The position numbers and the translations under genes were made by a program. This document shows positions 11,681 to 23,400 of a stretch of DNA of 64,000 nt, piece after piece. Under the pieces are notes generated by a model. The model was not told where the DNA came from, made no database searches, and was given only the letters and a program-made list of their open reading frames with translations. The first letter of the stretch is position 1. Every line of letters begins with the position of its first letter. Origin of the DNA: Plumapathes pennacea (taxonomy: Eukaryota; Cnidaria; Anthozoa; Antipatharia; Myriopathidae); the NCBI GenBank assembly GCA_964036295.1, contig OZ038462.1, forward strand, positions 33,438,355 to 33,502,354, in the 5' to 3' direction.

Positions 11681-11917
11681 TCAAATCTGCATGGTAAAAC
11701 ACTGCAACTTTTGCCCAACCTCAGGCACAATGACAATTTTTTCGCCAGCTAGTCCCATCAGCATGTTGGTCATGTAGCAGGAGCCCGCTTGAGTCACATC
11801 ACACAGCCCCGCAGATTGTGGGATATTGTAGGGTCGACAACAACGAGTACAATAGCATAAGCCGGCATAGACGCAGTGCACCAAGATAAAACAATAAAAC
11901 CTTGAAACCAGCACCAT
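11681..11917 (-). CDS. Small putative secreted cysteine-rich protein or first exon (unrecognised)
   Basis: An uninterrupted 78-codon frame starts with an ATG and a hydrophobic N-terminus, MVLVSRFYCFILVHCVYAGLC, that looks like a signal peptide. The rest contains closely spaced cysteines (CYCTRCCRPY, then isolated Cys residues) and ends MQI-stop. I do not recognise the family. It lies on the same strand as, and about 0.6 kb downstream of, the death-domain exon of receptor A. Cnidarians encode many small secreted Cys-rich proteins, but short frames with a hydrophobic start also arise by chance, and no Kozak or splice evidence decides it. Confidence 0.3.
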   Translation of the reverse strand: MVLVSRFYCFILVHCVYAGLCYCTRCCRPYNIPQSAGLCDVTQAGSCYMTNMLMGLAGEKIVIVPEVGQKLQCFTMQI

Positions 11918-12540
11918 TAGATACTAACAATAAACAGAGATTAGTCAAATGCGTTCAACTTATCTTTGCTTGGGATTGTTTTTTGCTCTAAAATTACACA
12001 AAATTTTTGCAAGCAAATCCTGAAGGCCTACAATTTGCCTTCCACACAAAATGGAGAATTTAGGTGGCTTTTGCGCAAACACGAACGAAAAAATTTATTA
12101 TACATTTCGTTCACCTGGTCTCTTAGCACACATTAGGAACTGAAATAATGACATCGTGCTAATGAATTGTAACGACCTGACAACTTCTCGAATTATCTAT
12201 GTACCGAACCCTGCCTGGTAGCGTCGAATAGCGTCCGAGAACGCTCTTTTTGATTCACAGACAAACGAAGGGCCCGGTCGCACTAGGAAGTTTAGTGGAT
12301 AATGTACCGATCAATTTGAAACTTGCACATCCCACCCACTCCCCAATTTGATTGAAATTCAGTAATCCAAGTATATGATGGAGTAAAATTTTGCGGATTA
12401 TTTTTTCGCGGGAGTTTATTTTCGCGAATCGTCGGAAATTCCCGCGAAAATTTCGTGCCACACGGTAACTAACCCTAAAACAGGCCTAAAACGTGTTTGG
12501 TGTAAACATGGCAATAAAATATTATGATGTGCTGTCACTA
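11918..12540. other. Intergenic stretch downstream of receptor A
   Basis: It contains one end of the foldback family seen at 7561 (about 12270-12290), plus a small TTCGCGGGA...TCCCGCGAA inverted repeat near 12405-12455. A TTTATT at about 12414 could be the complement of an AATAAA signal for the minus-strand receptor gene, but this is weak. Confidence 0.4.
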
Positions 12541-14589
12541 TTACTTTTGGGCATTTACACATCGAAATGCATCTACAACATCTTGTCTCTTGATATTCTG
12601 CAGAACAAGGAAGAATTCTCGTAGTGTAAGCTGGGGTGATGTGCCACCAAGCCATGCAAACAAGGCCTTGGATGGGCCATCCCCATGCTTTTCAAATCGA
12701 CTTTGGATGGTCTGGGCTGTAAATCCGTAATGCTTTGCCACTTGTTCATAATTGCCACATCCCTTGATAGGTATGTCCAGCAAATCGCAGACACTTTCAA
12801 ATTCAAGGTAGTACTTGTTGGAAAACTCTGTCAAGGTCATTCCCTCTGCAAAAATGACAAAAAAAAAAAAAAAAAAAAAAAAGATTAACTAAACTATTTG
12901 GTCTTATATTCAAAGCCATATTATGGTAATAGTTTATTAGGACGGCTGAAACCATGTCACAATGTAACACAAGTCTGTGTTTTAACAGGATTAAAGACTT
13001 CTGCTAACTGAGGACACCACAATGACTATAAATACACATTCAAAGATTGTCAGTATGTCATCAACGTCTTGATATATCCAAACATATATATTTCATGGAA
13101 ATTACAGGCAAATAAAACTAAAATAATATTATCATACACTGATCAACTATATTTAGTTGACTTACCGTATAAAGAGAAATGGTTGGTGCGTGATTATTAG
13201 ACTCCTTTCTTATTTACAAGCTAATCCTAAAGGCATTATTTTAGTCTAACTGCTTCTCCTGCATGCTTCTAACCATTGATTTTTGTAGAGAGTGAGTATT
13301 TTCACATACCGTTAAGGAAGTGTTGCCCAGCACAAGTGCACACTGTCATTAGAGGGCTTTTTGCCTGAAAGAGTCATAAAAAAAGCTGTAATAGTTATTT
13401 CAAAACTACATTATAACATGCCAAAAGTCAGACCGACTGCAGATTAAAAACTCACTTGTAGATTCTTTAATGAGGCAAGGTGTCTCATGGAGTCTAACTT
13501 TGCAGCTGGTGAGAGAGCAAAGTGAAGAATGTTCATTATCATTGAAGATATTTTCCAAGTTAAAGTCAATGTACTGATCACTGCCACTTGGGGGTGGGGA
13601 CACTTGAATAAATCTTGTTCAAGGGGGCTCCACCCAGATTTTTAACTTTTTTAAAATTAAAATATTTTAACCCTTGTTGTTGAAATAGAAATGACTTATT
13701 CTATAGCTCAGGTAAAAACTATGTTTGAGTGCAGAATGCATATGGTATACTTACAGGAAATAAAGGCAAGGTCAGATCTTGTAGTAAAGGCACTTTGACT
13801 GCCATTTCCATCAATCAATATTCCCAGCTCTGTTCCACTCATTGGATCTATGTTCTGCCCACTTCTGTTATAACAGCATCTTATATACACTGCCAGTACC
13901 ACTATAAGAAAAATTAAAACAACACCCAAAGCTGTAATGAAAACTACAGTTGTGTTTACAGTTGCGTGTTCGGTTGTTGCTAATTTTCCTGCTGTGGTGG
14001 AGCTGGTGGCCAGGGTTGGTACCAGTTCTGTAGTATTAGCTGTCTGCTTGTTTATGGGCACTGCTGTTGTTGGTGCTGTTGACCATGGGGCTGGCTTATT
14101 CGTCGACTTCACGGTTGTTGGCTTACAGCGGTATTTATGATGAAAACTACAGCTTCGTTCCTCGGGCATCCCTCCGTCTAGACACTCTTTCTTCACCGAA
14201 TCGATTGCTATCTCTCCACAGCACCAGGAGCATTCCTGACAGTTTCCTGTGCTAGTTTCGTGATACATTCCATTGCCGCACTTCACACCACCGCATTTCT
14301 TGTCAGCTGTTACAGAACAGTTGTACACGACCACTTTTTGATCAGGGCAGTTAGTTTCAGTGCATGGGTAACATTGAAAAGTGTCGTTGGAAGAGGAAAA
14401 TGTTTTTCCATGAACGCAGTCCAGGCAATGTACGTTCTTAACATCATTAGCTGATATATTCGTACCACAGCGATGACTCGGTTCTTGTCCGGGAGGACAA
14501 AACGGACAGTCTTGGCAGTCGGTGGAGCCATTAGCATGTTGTACTACAAACTGATCCAGCAAACATTTGTTGCTTCCTGAAGCATTCCC
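12541..14589 (-). CDS. TNF receptor superfamily death receptor A
   Basis: Three exons close in phase: 13755-14589, 13456-13602 and 12541-12845. The first encodes the ectodomain, with cysteine-rich repeats (QDCPFCPPGQEP, CLDCVHGKTF, CYPCTETNCP, CQECSWCCGE), a Thr-rich stalk and a membrane span (VVFITALGVVLIFLIVVLAVYI). The second is a cytoplasmic linker. The third is a C-terminal death domain (CGNYEQVAKHYG, KALFAWLGG, IKRQDVVDAF). Such receptors bind TNF ligands outside the cell and recruit death-domain adaptors to trigger NF-kB or caspase signalling; that role is inferred. The 14589 border has a good acceptor (TCTTTTTCTTGGAAACAG), so a signal-peptide exon is expected upstream. The in-frame extension to 14697 has no ATG. 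About 428 codons are seen. It is paralogous to receptor B at 33369, with the same phase-1 junction into the death-domain exon. Confidence 0.88.
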
Positions 14590-14651
14590 CTGTTTCCAAG
14601 AAAAAGACAACAGCAGTGAGACAACAGTAGCGCCAATTTTACTAAGAACAT
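14590..14651 (-). other. Signal-peptide-like ORF out of frame with receptor A
   Basis: An ATG at 14651 opens MFLVKLALLLSHCCCLFLGN, an excellent secretion signal that runs directly into the receptor A ectodomain but one base out of frame at a GGGG run (about 14586-14589). Either the true signal exon lies upstream and splices to the acceptor at 14589, making this coincidence, or a base is missing in the G run through assembly error or mutation. Confidence 0.4.
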
Positions 14652-14759
14652 CAGATACCAATACTGGGAATCTAGGGAGAATAGACCTAACGCCCAAGAA
14701 TAATGGACAATGCCTCTTTTGTCAACGCATACTGGAAATATCATAACTGGCACTGGCAT

Positions 14760-16375
14760 ACCCTGCGAGCAGAACCTCCTTCACTCTCTCTACGTTGAAA
14801 CCGAAGAAAAAAGAAGACTCTGCCAACGAGCTCCACTTTCTCCGTCACGCGCGAGACCTCTCGACTCATCGATAACAAACGATTAATACGGTGGTATGTG
14901 TGCGGTGAGTAAAAGAATTCCGAAAATATGATCTTCGGTCCTTGTCATCGTCAGAAATTGAATATTTAGCCGCCACATGACCTCTTATATTTCGACCTTT
15001 GGCATGAATTTACAATCGACCTGATCACGGAAAGAACATTTCTTGCTTCAACAGAAGTTGCAGTAAAGATGAAGTAATACGGGCAACATTTTCAGTGCAA
15101 CTTGTCGCGCAACAATGTTGCGTTGCAAGTTGCACCGTAATATCGCGCGTGTTACCACTATGATGCACGTTGCAGCAACATGTTGCACAAAGTAGAAGTG
15201 GTTTCTACTTGATGGATTTTCAGCTATGCCTTATATGTGTCACCGAAAAACTGTCAGTTTCTGTCAAGAGAATTTCAGCTGTCCGTGAAAGGATGACCAT
15301 GTTCGAAACGAGTAATTGATGTCGATCGATCGGTGGTTCGACGAGGTGAGTACAATCGACTGGTACAAGCTCAACAGAAGTTTGTACTTTGACAATGTAA
15401 ACTGCTTTCGAGATGCTCGAGTGGAGTTCAAAAAGGAAAAAAAAAGACAGACAAACATTAGGAAAAAAAGTCCAATGACCGTATTTTACGGGGGTTGCGC
15501 TAGTACAAAAATAATCCGTTCCCGGCCCATAATACGTCACAGTGCTCTGGCGCGGTTATTAATATATCTTGATTGGTGCCATTTCGAAATTGTCGCTAAA
15601 GCAGTCTCGAAAAAACTTTCTGTGTCAATACGGAATACTCCTGCGAACATAACAGACCAAACAAATATCGTACTTCGGCTAAAGGACCAAAAACCTGAGA
15701 AAAATACATCAATGCTGAAGTATCCCCAAAGCTGGTTGTCAATGAATCCCCACTACAAAACTGTATCGCAAACAGCTCTGCCGCTTCTAGAGTAGTCTCG
15801 ACAAAATTTTCTATGGCGACACGAAATACCCCCAAGAACTATACTAGACTACTAGCAAAACTTTCTTCTTGCAAAATTGAGTGAACAATGGGACATAATT
15901 GGAAGAGATGAGAACAAGGAAAGTATATAGAGTTCTCTAGGATCCGCCATGATCAAGACAAAACTGACTCAGCTATACCCTGCCTATATGTTTTATACAT
16001 ATAAATGCGAAGCGTCTCGCGGCTCCGGGTGTCCCTTAGGCTCAGTCCCCAGTCGTCGGTTGTTCGGAGCCTGCAATCTTGACGGCTTGTTACGTTATAA
16101 ACTACACTGCTTGTTGGTATGTACGTATTATATAAAATTATAGAACTTGTAATGGATAAAAAGCCTCTAAATTTACTTCATATAAAACAAATCACCGACC
16201 GCCTTTTCCCGCGCCCCTAAATTTGATTCAATTTCACATATTACGTAAGCACTTGTGTAACCTCACTTAAAAATAAAATAAAATCCTTCTTTAAGTGAGA
16301 CCATCTAAAAGCTTTCGCGCGAAGGTAGCAGACTCACAACGCAGACCATATTTATAAATTATTTTTTACGTATAC
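14760..16375. other. Non-coding stretch between receptor A and TNFR-like locus C
   Basis: No further cysteine-rich repeat is visible on the minus strand, so locus C has no obvious downstream exons of its own here. The motif ACCGTATTTTACGGGGGT near 15479 recurs in variant form near 32470 and 51320, marking a dispersed repeat. A TTGC/GCAA-rich palindromic patch lies at 15095-15200. Confidence 0.45.
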
Positions 16376-17437
16376 CTGTGGTGTCGTAAGTTTCAAGTTT
16401 CCGCATCGCAATGCTTCTTTCGGGGAAATTTCTGTGCCACATTTTGTGTTCAACTGTTGCTCGTTAGGACAAAATGAGCAGTCCAAACAGTACTTGGAGC
16501 CGTTACCATAGTTGATGGTGAACTGTGAAGGCTTGCAATCTTGACGGTTTGCCATTAGTAGAAATACTGAAAAATATCGAAACTATTTCAACGTTTATGT
16601 GACAAGAAAGTTTCCAAACAAACAAAACCAATACATGTAAGAACGAAAGAAAGAACAAGAAAAGAAAGTCAGACCAGCGCCAACAGCCATATGGGACCCA
16701 ATTACATTTCATTTTCGCGAGGTGATGAGTAACTAATACTGTGTATGTTATATGTACGGATCGTTCGGGCGAGAGTAGTCTTCAAAAAGACTGTTGGAAG
16801 TAATGTTTTGTAGGCCTGAGCGGAGTAAAAATAAAAGACGCGGTTTTCAAGATTTGTTAAAAACCAAGTGCTAATTTTTTAGACGTAATTTGTTATTTAC
16901 GTAAACGTACAAAATTTACGCTACCAGCTCGACTCACTAACCTGAAGTTGAGAGCACAGCAGAAGCTCCAAGAAGAATCCAACAAAGAATACAAAGGCGA
17001 GATAGTATCCAACAACGTGTGGGTCGCTCCTTACGTTCTCTCTTGTTTTCATGAAATATCTTCCTGTTTTGCTCTTTTTCAATTTCTGGCTTCGTCTTAT
17101 TTGATACCGACCCAGATAGATGCGTTTCATAACCGGAAGAGTCCTCACTCTTGATATGAGATGTGGTGTCGCACTTTCGTTGTAAAACTACTGGGCTTGG
17201 AACACGCATTTTCTTGCTGGGACAGAAATCCGTATTGATTCCATATTTATAATCTTTCTTAGGTATCACTCGACCTGAAGTAGATTCTTCAACTCGAGGG
17301 CAGATTGTATCAATCTCAGCAATGGACTTTGCGTTGTAGGACAATTCTTGGGTACATGGCGTACAAACTTCAATGGGACGAATTGCTTCCAAATCCAGGT
17401 GAGCGAGCTTGCAGCGTGTCGATGGAAAATTGTCCAT
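16376..17437 (-). CDS. TNFR-like locus C: cytosolic-type N-terminus, membrane span and one cysteine-rich repeat (partial)
   Basis: Two minus-strand exons fit in phase. Exon 16942-17440 begins MDNFPSTRCKLAHLDLEAIR and runs 165 codons, mostly charged, to a hydrophobic end (CWILSRLCILCWILLGASAV). Its donor is CAG/GTTAGTGAG. Exon 16376-16566 continues in phase 1 with FLLMANRQDCKPSQF and one TNFR-type repeat (NGSKYCLDCSFCPNEQQ, KCGTEIS) very like the first repeat of receptor A (NGSTDCQDCPFCPPGQE, RCGTNIS). It ends at a phase-0 donor (CAG/GTATAC). If both exons belong together, the repeat lies C-terminal to the membrane segment, a type II arrangement unusual for TNFRs. Alternatives: two unrelated gene fragments, a decayed paralogue, or an upstream alternative start for receptor A. 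A second frame also gives a membrane-like end (AFVFFVGFFLELLLC). Confidence 0.5.
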
Positions 17438-17440
17438 ATT

Positions 17441-18753
17441 CTGAAAGCAAAGGGCATACGTCAGCAAGCGAGCTTAAAAATGGACTTTCTTTTTTTTTTT
17501 TTTTTCTGGGTCGAGAATCAGGACACGGTGATTGGTTCATATTGTCACGTGATATGCAATGACGTAAATTGACTTCGCAAACGACTTGAGAGTTGGGCTA
17601 TTGAACTGCTCGTTACTTGTGTGTGAAAGTTAACTGCATCTTTTACGTTATCTGTGTTGCTCAAGCTTTACGTAGAGGCACACACAACAATGTGTATTGA
17701 ACAAGAACTGTCTTTTTAATGTTCATCTGCCGAGTACATACAGTTGACTGATGTATCGGTTATTGTAGTCTGTTCATGGCATGCTGATCATTCTAACTAT
17801 CACGATAGGATTATGTTGCGAATACGATACGATACTAAACGGCTATTGTTGTAATTGAACTGCTAAATTATTTAGTCCCGACGAAACTTTCTGTGGCAAC
17901 ACGAATACTTCTGGGAAGATAACAGGCCGAAAACCAAAGCTACAAATGAGCTTTTGCCGTAAAACAAAAGTGATCTATGCTTTACACTGTACATGACATA
18001 AATGCTTCTGCTTATCGTACATTGCCTGTTGAAATGTTTCTTCCATTCGATCTTGTAGCCATTGTTTCGCAATGGTCATTGTATATTAGAAATGAAAAAT
18101 ACGCCGAAATAGTCCTGAGCATTGAGTTTGAAGTCACAAATGGACTGAACACGCTGTGAACAAAACCGCAATAACATTGTAAACAGGTCTTGTGTTGGGC
18201 TCGTGGAAGCACGAATACTTGAAAGCTTGATTAAAAAACAAGACAGACTAGTATTGAAGCGAAGGCTGGATTAATCGTGGCCTTAGAATTAAGTGTTCGA
18301 AGTCAAACTGTCGATTGTGCATAAAAAGACAAGTCACGCATTACTCAGGTTTACTCGGTGGCCAACCGTTTCGCTTCTAAGCTCAAAATGCAGAGTCGCT
18401 CAACCTTTAAGAACCAAGTGTATGGGTGTTGTAATGATAAATTTATAGTTTAATAAAGTTTCATTTAAGCAAGGTGTCAAAAGTCAAGTTCTCTATAGTG
18501 TGTGATATATTTCTGGTGAGAAACTGGAAGTCTCTCGGGAGTTCCGCTCTTGTCCCTGCTTTCTGTTTTAGTTTATTCTGCTCTCGACCCAACTAACACC
18601 GCGAGCTCACTGGCAACGCCAGTCTAGTTTTTGTTATAGAAGTACTACAAGAGAAGAGAAGTGCGAAGGCCGGAACGACACAGCTCTAAATTTCCAAGTG
18701 CTTTTAAATCTCATCATATTGACGAGATGTTGGCTGATCACACTTTGTGGTTC
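17441..18753. other. Non-coding stretch
   Basis: Only short shadow frames are present. A poly-T run at about 17490-17506 abuts locus C. I see no gene or structured element. Confidence 0.45.
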
Positions 18754-19283
18754 CAGTGGAACTTCGCGGATATAACGAAGAGCAAGGGACTGGGAAAATG
18801 TGTTCGTTAAACCGGGGGTTCTCTACAAAACGAACCCTTTATAACGAATTTGTGGGAAATCTACCAAAATATTCGTTATATCGGAGTTTGGCTAATAATT
18901 ATTTGGCCCTAAAATTAAACAGGTGCGTTGCATCACTTAGCATTCGATTCAATCGTACAATTACTATGCGGATTTGAACGATTAAATAACATTTCGTAAT
19001 TTAATGTCGGCTGCAGCTGCATATAGCTAAATATCGTATGTGTTTCGCATTCAACTTAAGTGGCGTGATGACATTTATTTGTTACATCGGGGTAGATTTA
19101 AAGCTTGGGCTTCTGGATTGAGTTCGTTATAAATTCGTTATACCGGGGGTTCGCTATATCGGGGTTCTGTTCCATAAACTTTACTGTAACTTTAGCAGGG
19201 CTGAAGAATATCGTTCGTTAAAACGGGAACTTTGTTATACTAGTAATACTAGTAAAGGGGTTCGTTATATCGGGGTTCCACTG
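18754..19283. mobile_element. DNA-transposon-derived element with CAGTGGAAC termini
   Basis: The left end CAGTGGAACTTCGCGGATAT continues AACGAA. The right end is TTCGTTATATCGGGGTTCCACTG, its complement with two changes. Internally TTCGTTATA/TATAACGAA motifs recur at least six times (for example near 18802, 18837, 18872, 19136 and 19210). The element is non-autonomous, about 530 bp. A related patch (AACGAGGT...) is at 20250-20345. Confidence 0.75.
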
Positions 19284-20467
19284 TAGTCTGTGACTTACAT
19301 ACCTCGTGAGTGTACTGGGTTACATTCCTACCTTGGCTTGAGTCTTTCTCCACTGAAGCGCAAAATATCAGGAATGGTTATCCCCATGGTCAACAGATAC
19401 AAGCAAATAAACTATACTTGGAATCCTTTTTATGACATAGTTGTGATCAGATAAAATGCCATCTAAGTGCACTTATTTAGTATAAGGACGTTCACAGTGT
19501 CATTATGGCGTGACTTATTTGTTATTCTGTTTCCTGTGGTCTACCAATTTTGGTTTTCTGGCCAAAATTGAAACTACTTAGGGTGGTCACTCTCCTCGAA
19601 TCATCCTGTCAAAAGGTTCGAGTAATTGTTAGTCAAAAAAAATATTCCAGGATTTTCCACGATTTAATTTGAAAGAGTAATGACATGAAGATGGTGTGGA
19701 TGTTTGTAAACGAGAATAGATACTTGCATTTCAAAGGAGAAGAATTTAATCTGGTGAATTTGCAAAATTGTACAGAAAAATTATACGTGTATAGGTACTG
19801 CACAGGATCCATTCTGGTATTAAAGTATTTCCCGAGTTATTGTATTGTTTTTTTGTTTTTTGTTTTTTTGTTTTTTTGCTTTTTTAATTGTCAAAATAAG
19901 CATCCTTGGACTTCTTCGTGTTAAATAATCTCACAAATTTCTAGTCTGTGAAATGGCTGTTCGGTTTTAATGACAGTGTGCAAGCTCTTAACGATCTTTT
20001 CTCGTAAGTGTTTATCAACTTCTGCTTCAGATCTAAGCCGATGTTGCAGATACCCAAGCAGAAGACATTTATGGTAACCAAACTAGGCTAAACCAAATTG
20101 ATGTTTATAAACAGGAACAAAGTTTCACAAGTTCTCACAGTATACTACACAAAACGAAGCTCTTCTAGTTCAATTTCAACATCCAGCAATTAACTTAGGC
20201 AGACGTTTTGGAAAAAATTGGTCTTTTAGAGTTCACATTTCGTTGGAGTGGCCATATCAACGAGGTAAATTTATAAATGAAAGAGCCTGTCGGGATTTGA
20301 AAAAGTGGTCGTTGGTCGAATTAACGAGGTGGTCGGATTAATGGGTTTTCAGATCAGAAAATGAGAGATTGAGCGTTTGTCCGTGGCAATAATAAAGAGC
20401 TGGCCGTAGGTCCAAATACGATTATCAATATTCGTTACAATACACTATAAATTTTAGAGAATTAGAT
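19284..20467. other. Stretch downstream of the NB-ARC gene
   Basis: A TTTTTGTTTTT low-complexity run lies at about 19846-19886. I found no convincing exon on the minus strand that would extend the NB-ARC gene beyond 20468, but short exons could be missed. Confidence 0.4.
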
Positions 20468-23400
20468 TTAAAGAAACGCACCTTTGTTGATCGTACATGT
20501 CTGACTGGAATTCAGCCGTCTCGAGGTAACAGAGTTGTTGTCACCATACAAATCATCTCGAGTGACCCTGGTATACGTGCTAAACCAAATTAACGGCTTA
20601 TGTTGATAATATCCGTTTGAGGTCGGGTCGTACTCTACTAAACCTCGGCTCAAAAATCTTTGTAACGCTTCCTCTACGACAAAGTTCTTGAAACCTGACA
20701 CCCTGGACACATCATACGCGGTGAACTCGTAGTTTCGGACCAGATCGAGGTAGCCAAAGATTCTTTGATCCTGATGAGAGAGCCTGTGCAAAGAATAGGA
20801 AGCCGCTTGAAACAAAACAGGATAATCAGCATGCTTCCAAGACCCAGCTGAACATTGCAACTCTACTGTAAGGTCAGCTGGTGTGGTTCCATCTTCCTTA
20901 AGTGCCCTGGACAACACGTGGAGAGCAAGGGGCATGAAGTCGCAGAGCTGCCCAATTGTTTCTGTCTCACAACGCTGAATGTCAGGTAAGTACAGTTTCA
21001 TCAAACTGTGGGCGTTGCCAATGCTGAGTGGCCCGAAACTTACTGAAGATGCAAGACAACCATCAGGGAAGCAAAATGATTTCGTAGCTGTGCACAGTAT
21101 TTTCACATTCTTGTTGCTCTGGACCTTAAGAAGCATGGAGGAAAGAAGGTCGCTCTCCGTTGCGGTTGGCTCATCACGTATTAGATTGTCAACGCCGTCG
21201 AGAATAAAGAGGGTGTCTACGGAAATGATACTTAGACGATGACACGCCCGCCGTACAATGGCTCTCACGTACAAGTCCTCTTCATCAGCATCCATGGTGC
21301 AGCGTTTATAGCCGATTCTTCCAAGGATTGCATTGGCAAGGGCATCCAGCGTTTTGGCATTATCACAAGGAATATACGTGACCGTGTGACCTTCAGAAAG
21401 GAACTTATTTCCGACAATACTCGCCACGGCGGTTTTACCGAATCCGGCAGGAGCTGTAACAGTGACCAGCCGATGTCGCTTCAGATTGTTGATGATGCTC
21501 AAAAGTTCCTCTTTGCGACCAAAATGTAGCTTTTCAGGTGGGAGACTTCTCGTCCCTTGGTTTTTCCCTTTAGGCGGTAAAGCTGAAATTAAAAGAAGCA
21601 GTGGAGACCAAAATTGTTAAGCCTAATTTGTAACAGTGCATATCCATCGTTCTGCTGTCAAAAAGACGACTAGCTCTATCTGCATGTACTACAAATAACA
21701 TTTCTATATTATCCCCTTTTTTCTCCTTCTCCCTTTCTTGGTTGTTTGTGATAATTTATCATTGCAGTGAGGAGAAATGTCGTGGTATCTCTGATGGATT
21801 ATGTTTTTGCCAACTTACCGTTCAATTGATCACTTGACTGAGACCACGTTTTAAGCGTTTGCTTCACACGGATTCTGTTCTTTTAGATTTGGCAGAGGTA
21901 CAGAATCTTTTGCAGTGGACGTTGCCAGCAAACCAAAGTTACCCGGCTGCCGTTTGACGACAAAAACTTCATGCCTAAAATTACGCTTGGAATGATTTTG
22001 CTATAAAGGATATCCGCAATTGTAAAGTGTTGAAACTTGTTTTTCTATCCAGTGATTTTCACTGTCATGCTGGCATAGTCAAATATTTCGTGTAAGTGTG
22101 CCTGAAATTGTGCATTGCCTGTGCCTCATCCGTGCTCAAGTCTGTGCCTGCCTTATTTTGCCTTTTGTTTTAGATCTGGACGTCATTCTCTTCTTGTTCC
22201 TCTATTTGTGCTTATATGATTGTTTCTTAGTCGGTAACTATGTTCGTGAATGCATGAACCCACTCGTAAGATGATTCACTACTATACCTTGTGCACCTCC
22301 TAGCCATCCCTGGATAGAGTCCCCATCCCAGTTTTCTTGACTGCTGATGCTTGTGGAACTGACACTCCTCCGCGTTCCTCTCGGTGATTCCGATGTACTA
22401 CTGTCAACATCTGCATTGTAGCTCTGATCATCATCTAATAATTTCAGTTCACACGTGCACCTCAGCTCATCACCACTGAAACCTAAAGATTAAGAACGTT
22501 TATAGCTTTTGTAGTACGATTAGAATTGAAGCTGGTTATACTTTGGTATACGATTACGGCCGGGGCAGAAATCAGGGTTAGGGATAGGGTTAGCATTTTT
22601 ACGAGGCGAAGATGTTACCTTCAATCTTATCGCAACATGTGAATAGGTGCCTCTTTCCATGTTAAATTCTCGTTCAAACTAACTGAAAATTTACTAAACG
22701 CAATATACACACTAGTTCTGGTCATTAGGGTTATTTATACGAAAGAAAATAAGCCGCGTCTTACATAGGCCGCAGTTTAAACAAGACGTGCGAACAGACC
22801 CATGTACGAGTACGGCTTACACAAGACGCGAACTGCTCGTATAAATGGTTCGCAGCTTCACGTCCAAGGTAAGCTGCGGCTTAGATAAGAACAGATCAAA
22901 ACCCCTGGGCCGGGATAAGCCGCGGCTTGTGTAAGCCGTGAACGTGGAGTTCGTGCCATTTGTACGAGGTGTTCACGTCTTACGTAACCGCGCTTACTTT
23001 CTCTCGTATAAACGGCCCTAATATAAATATTTCACAAACCACCTTCTGATTCGTATTGTTCAGCTGCTCTTGCCAGTGCTTCCCAGTCCACTTCATCATC
23101 TTCACTCTCACTGCTGTCAGTGTTGGGGCAAACCCTGTCGTTTATAAACAACATGACAAGAACAGAATCAGAGCTAACACGTAACAAAAATATGTCTATG
23201 TATGTGTACTGTCGTGATTTGTAATAATCGTCGTGATTTGTAATACCTGTCGTGATTTGTAGTAAACTTGTCGTGATTTGTAATAAACATTGACGTAATT
23301 TCAACAATCTATCAATGCACTTTCTTAAGTATCTTGGAACAAGGTCATGGTCACCATGTCACGAGTCTGCGGTGGGCCGGAAAAAGGAACAGTAGGAGAT

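Noticed and set aside
15316-15795. 159-codon plus-strand frame
   Set aside because: It runs through a dispersed-repeat-like segment (ACCGTATTTTACGGGGGT recurs elsewhere), with no domain and no codon-usage or splice support.
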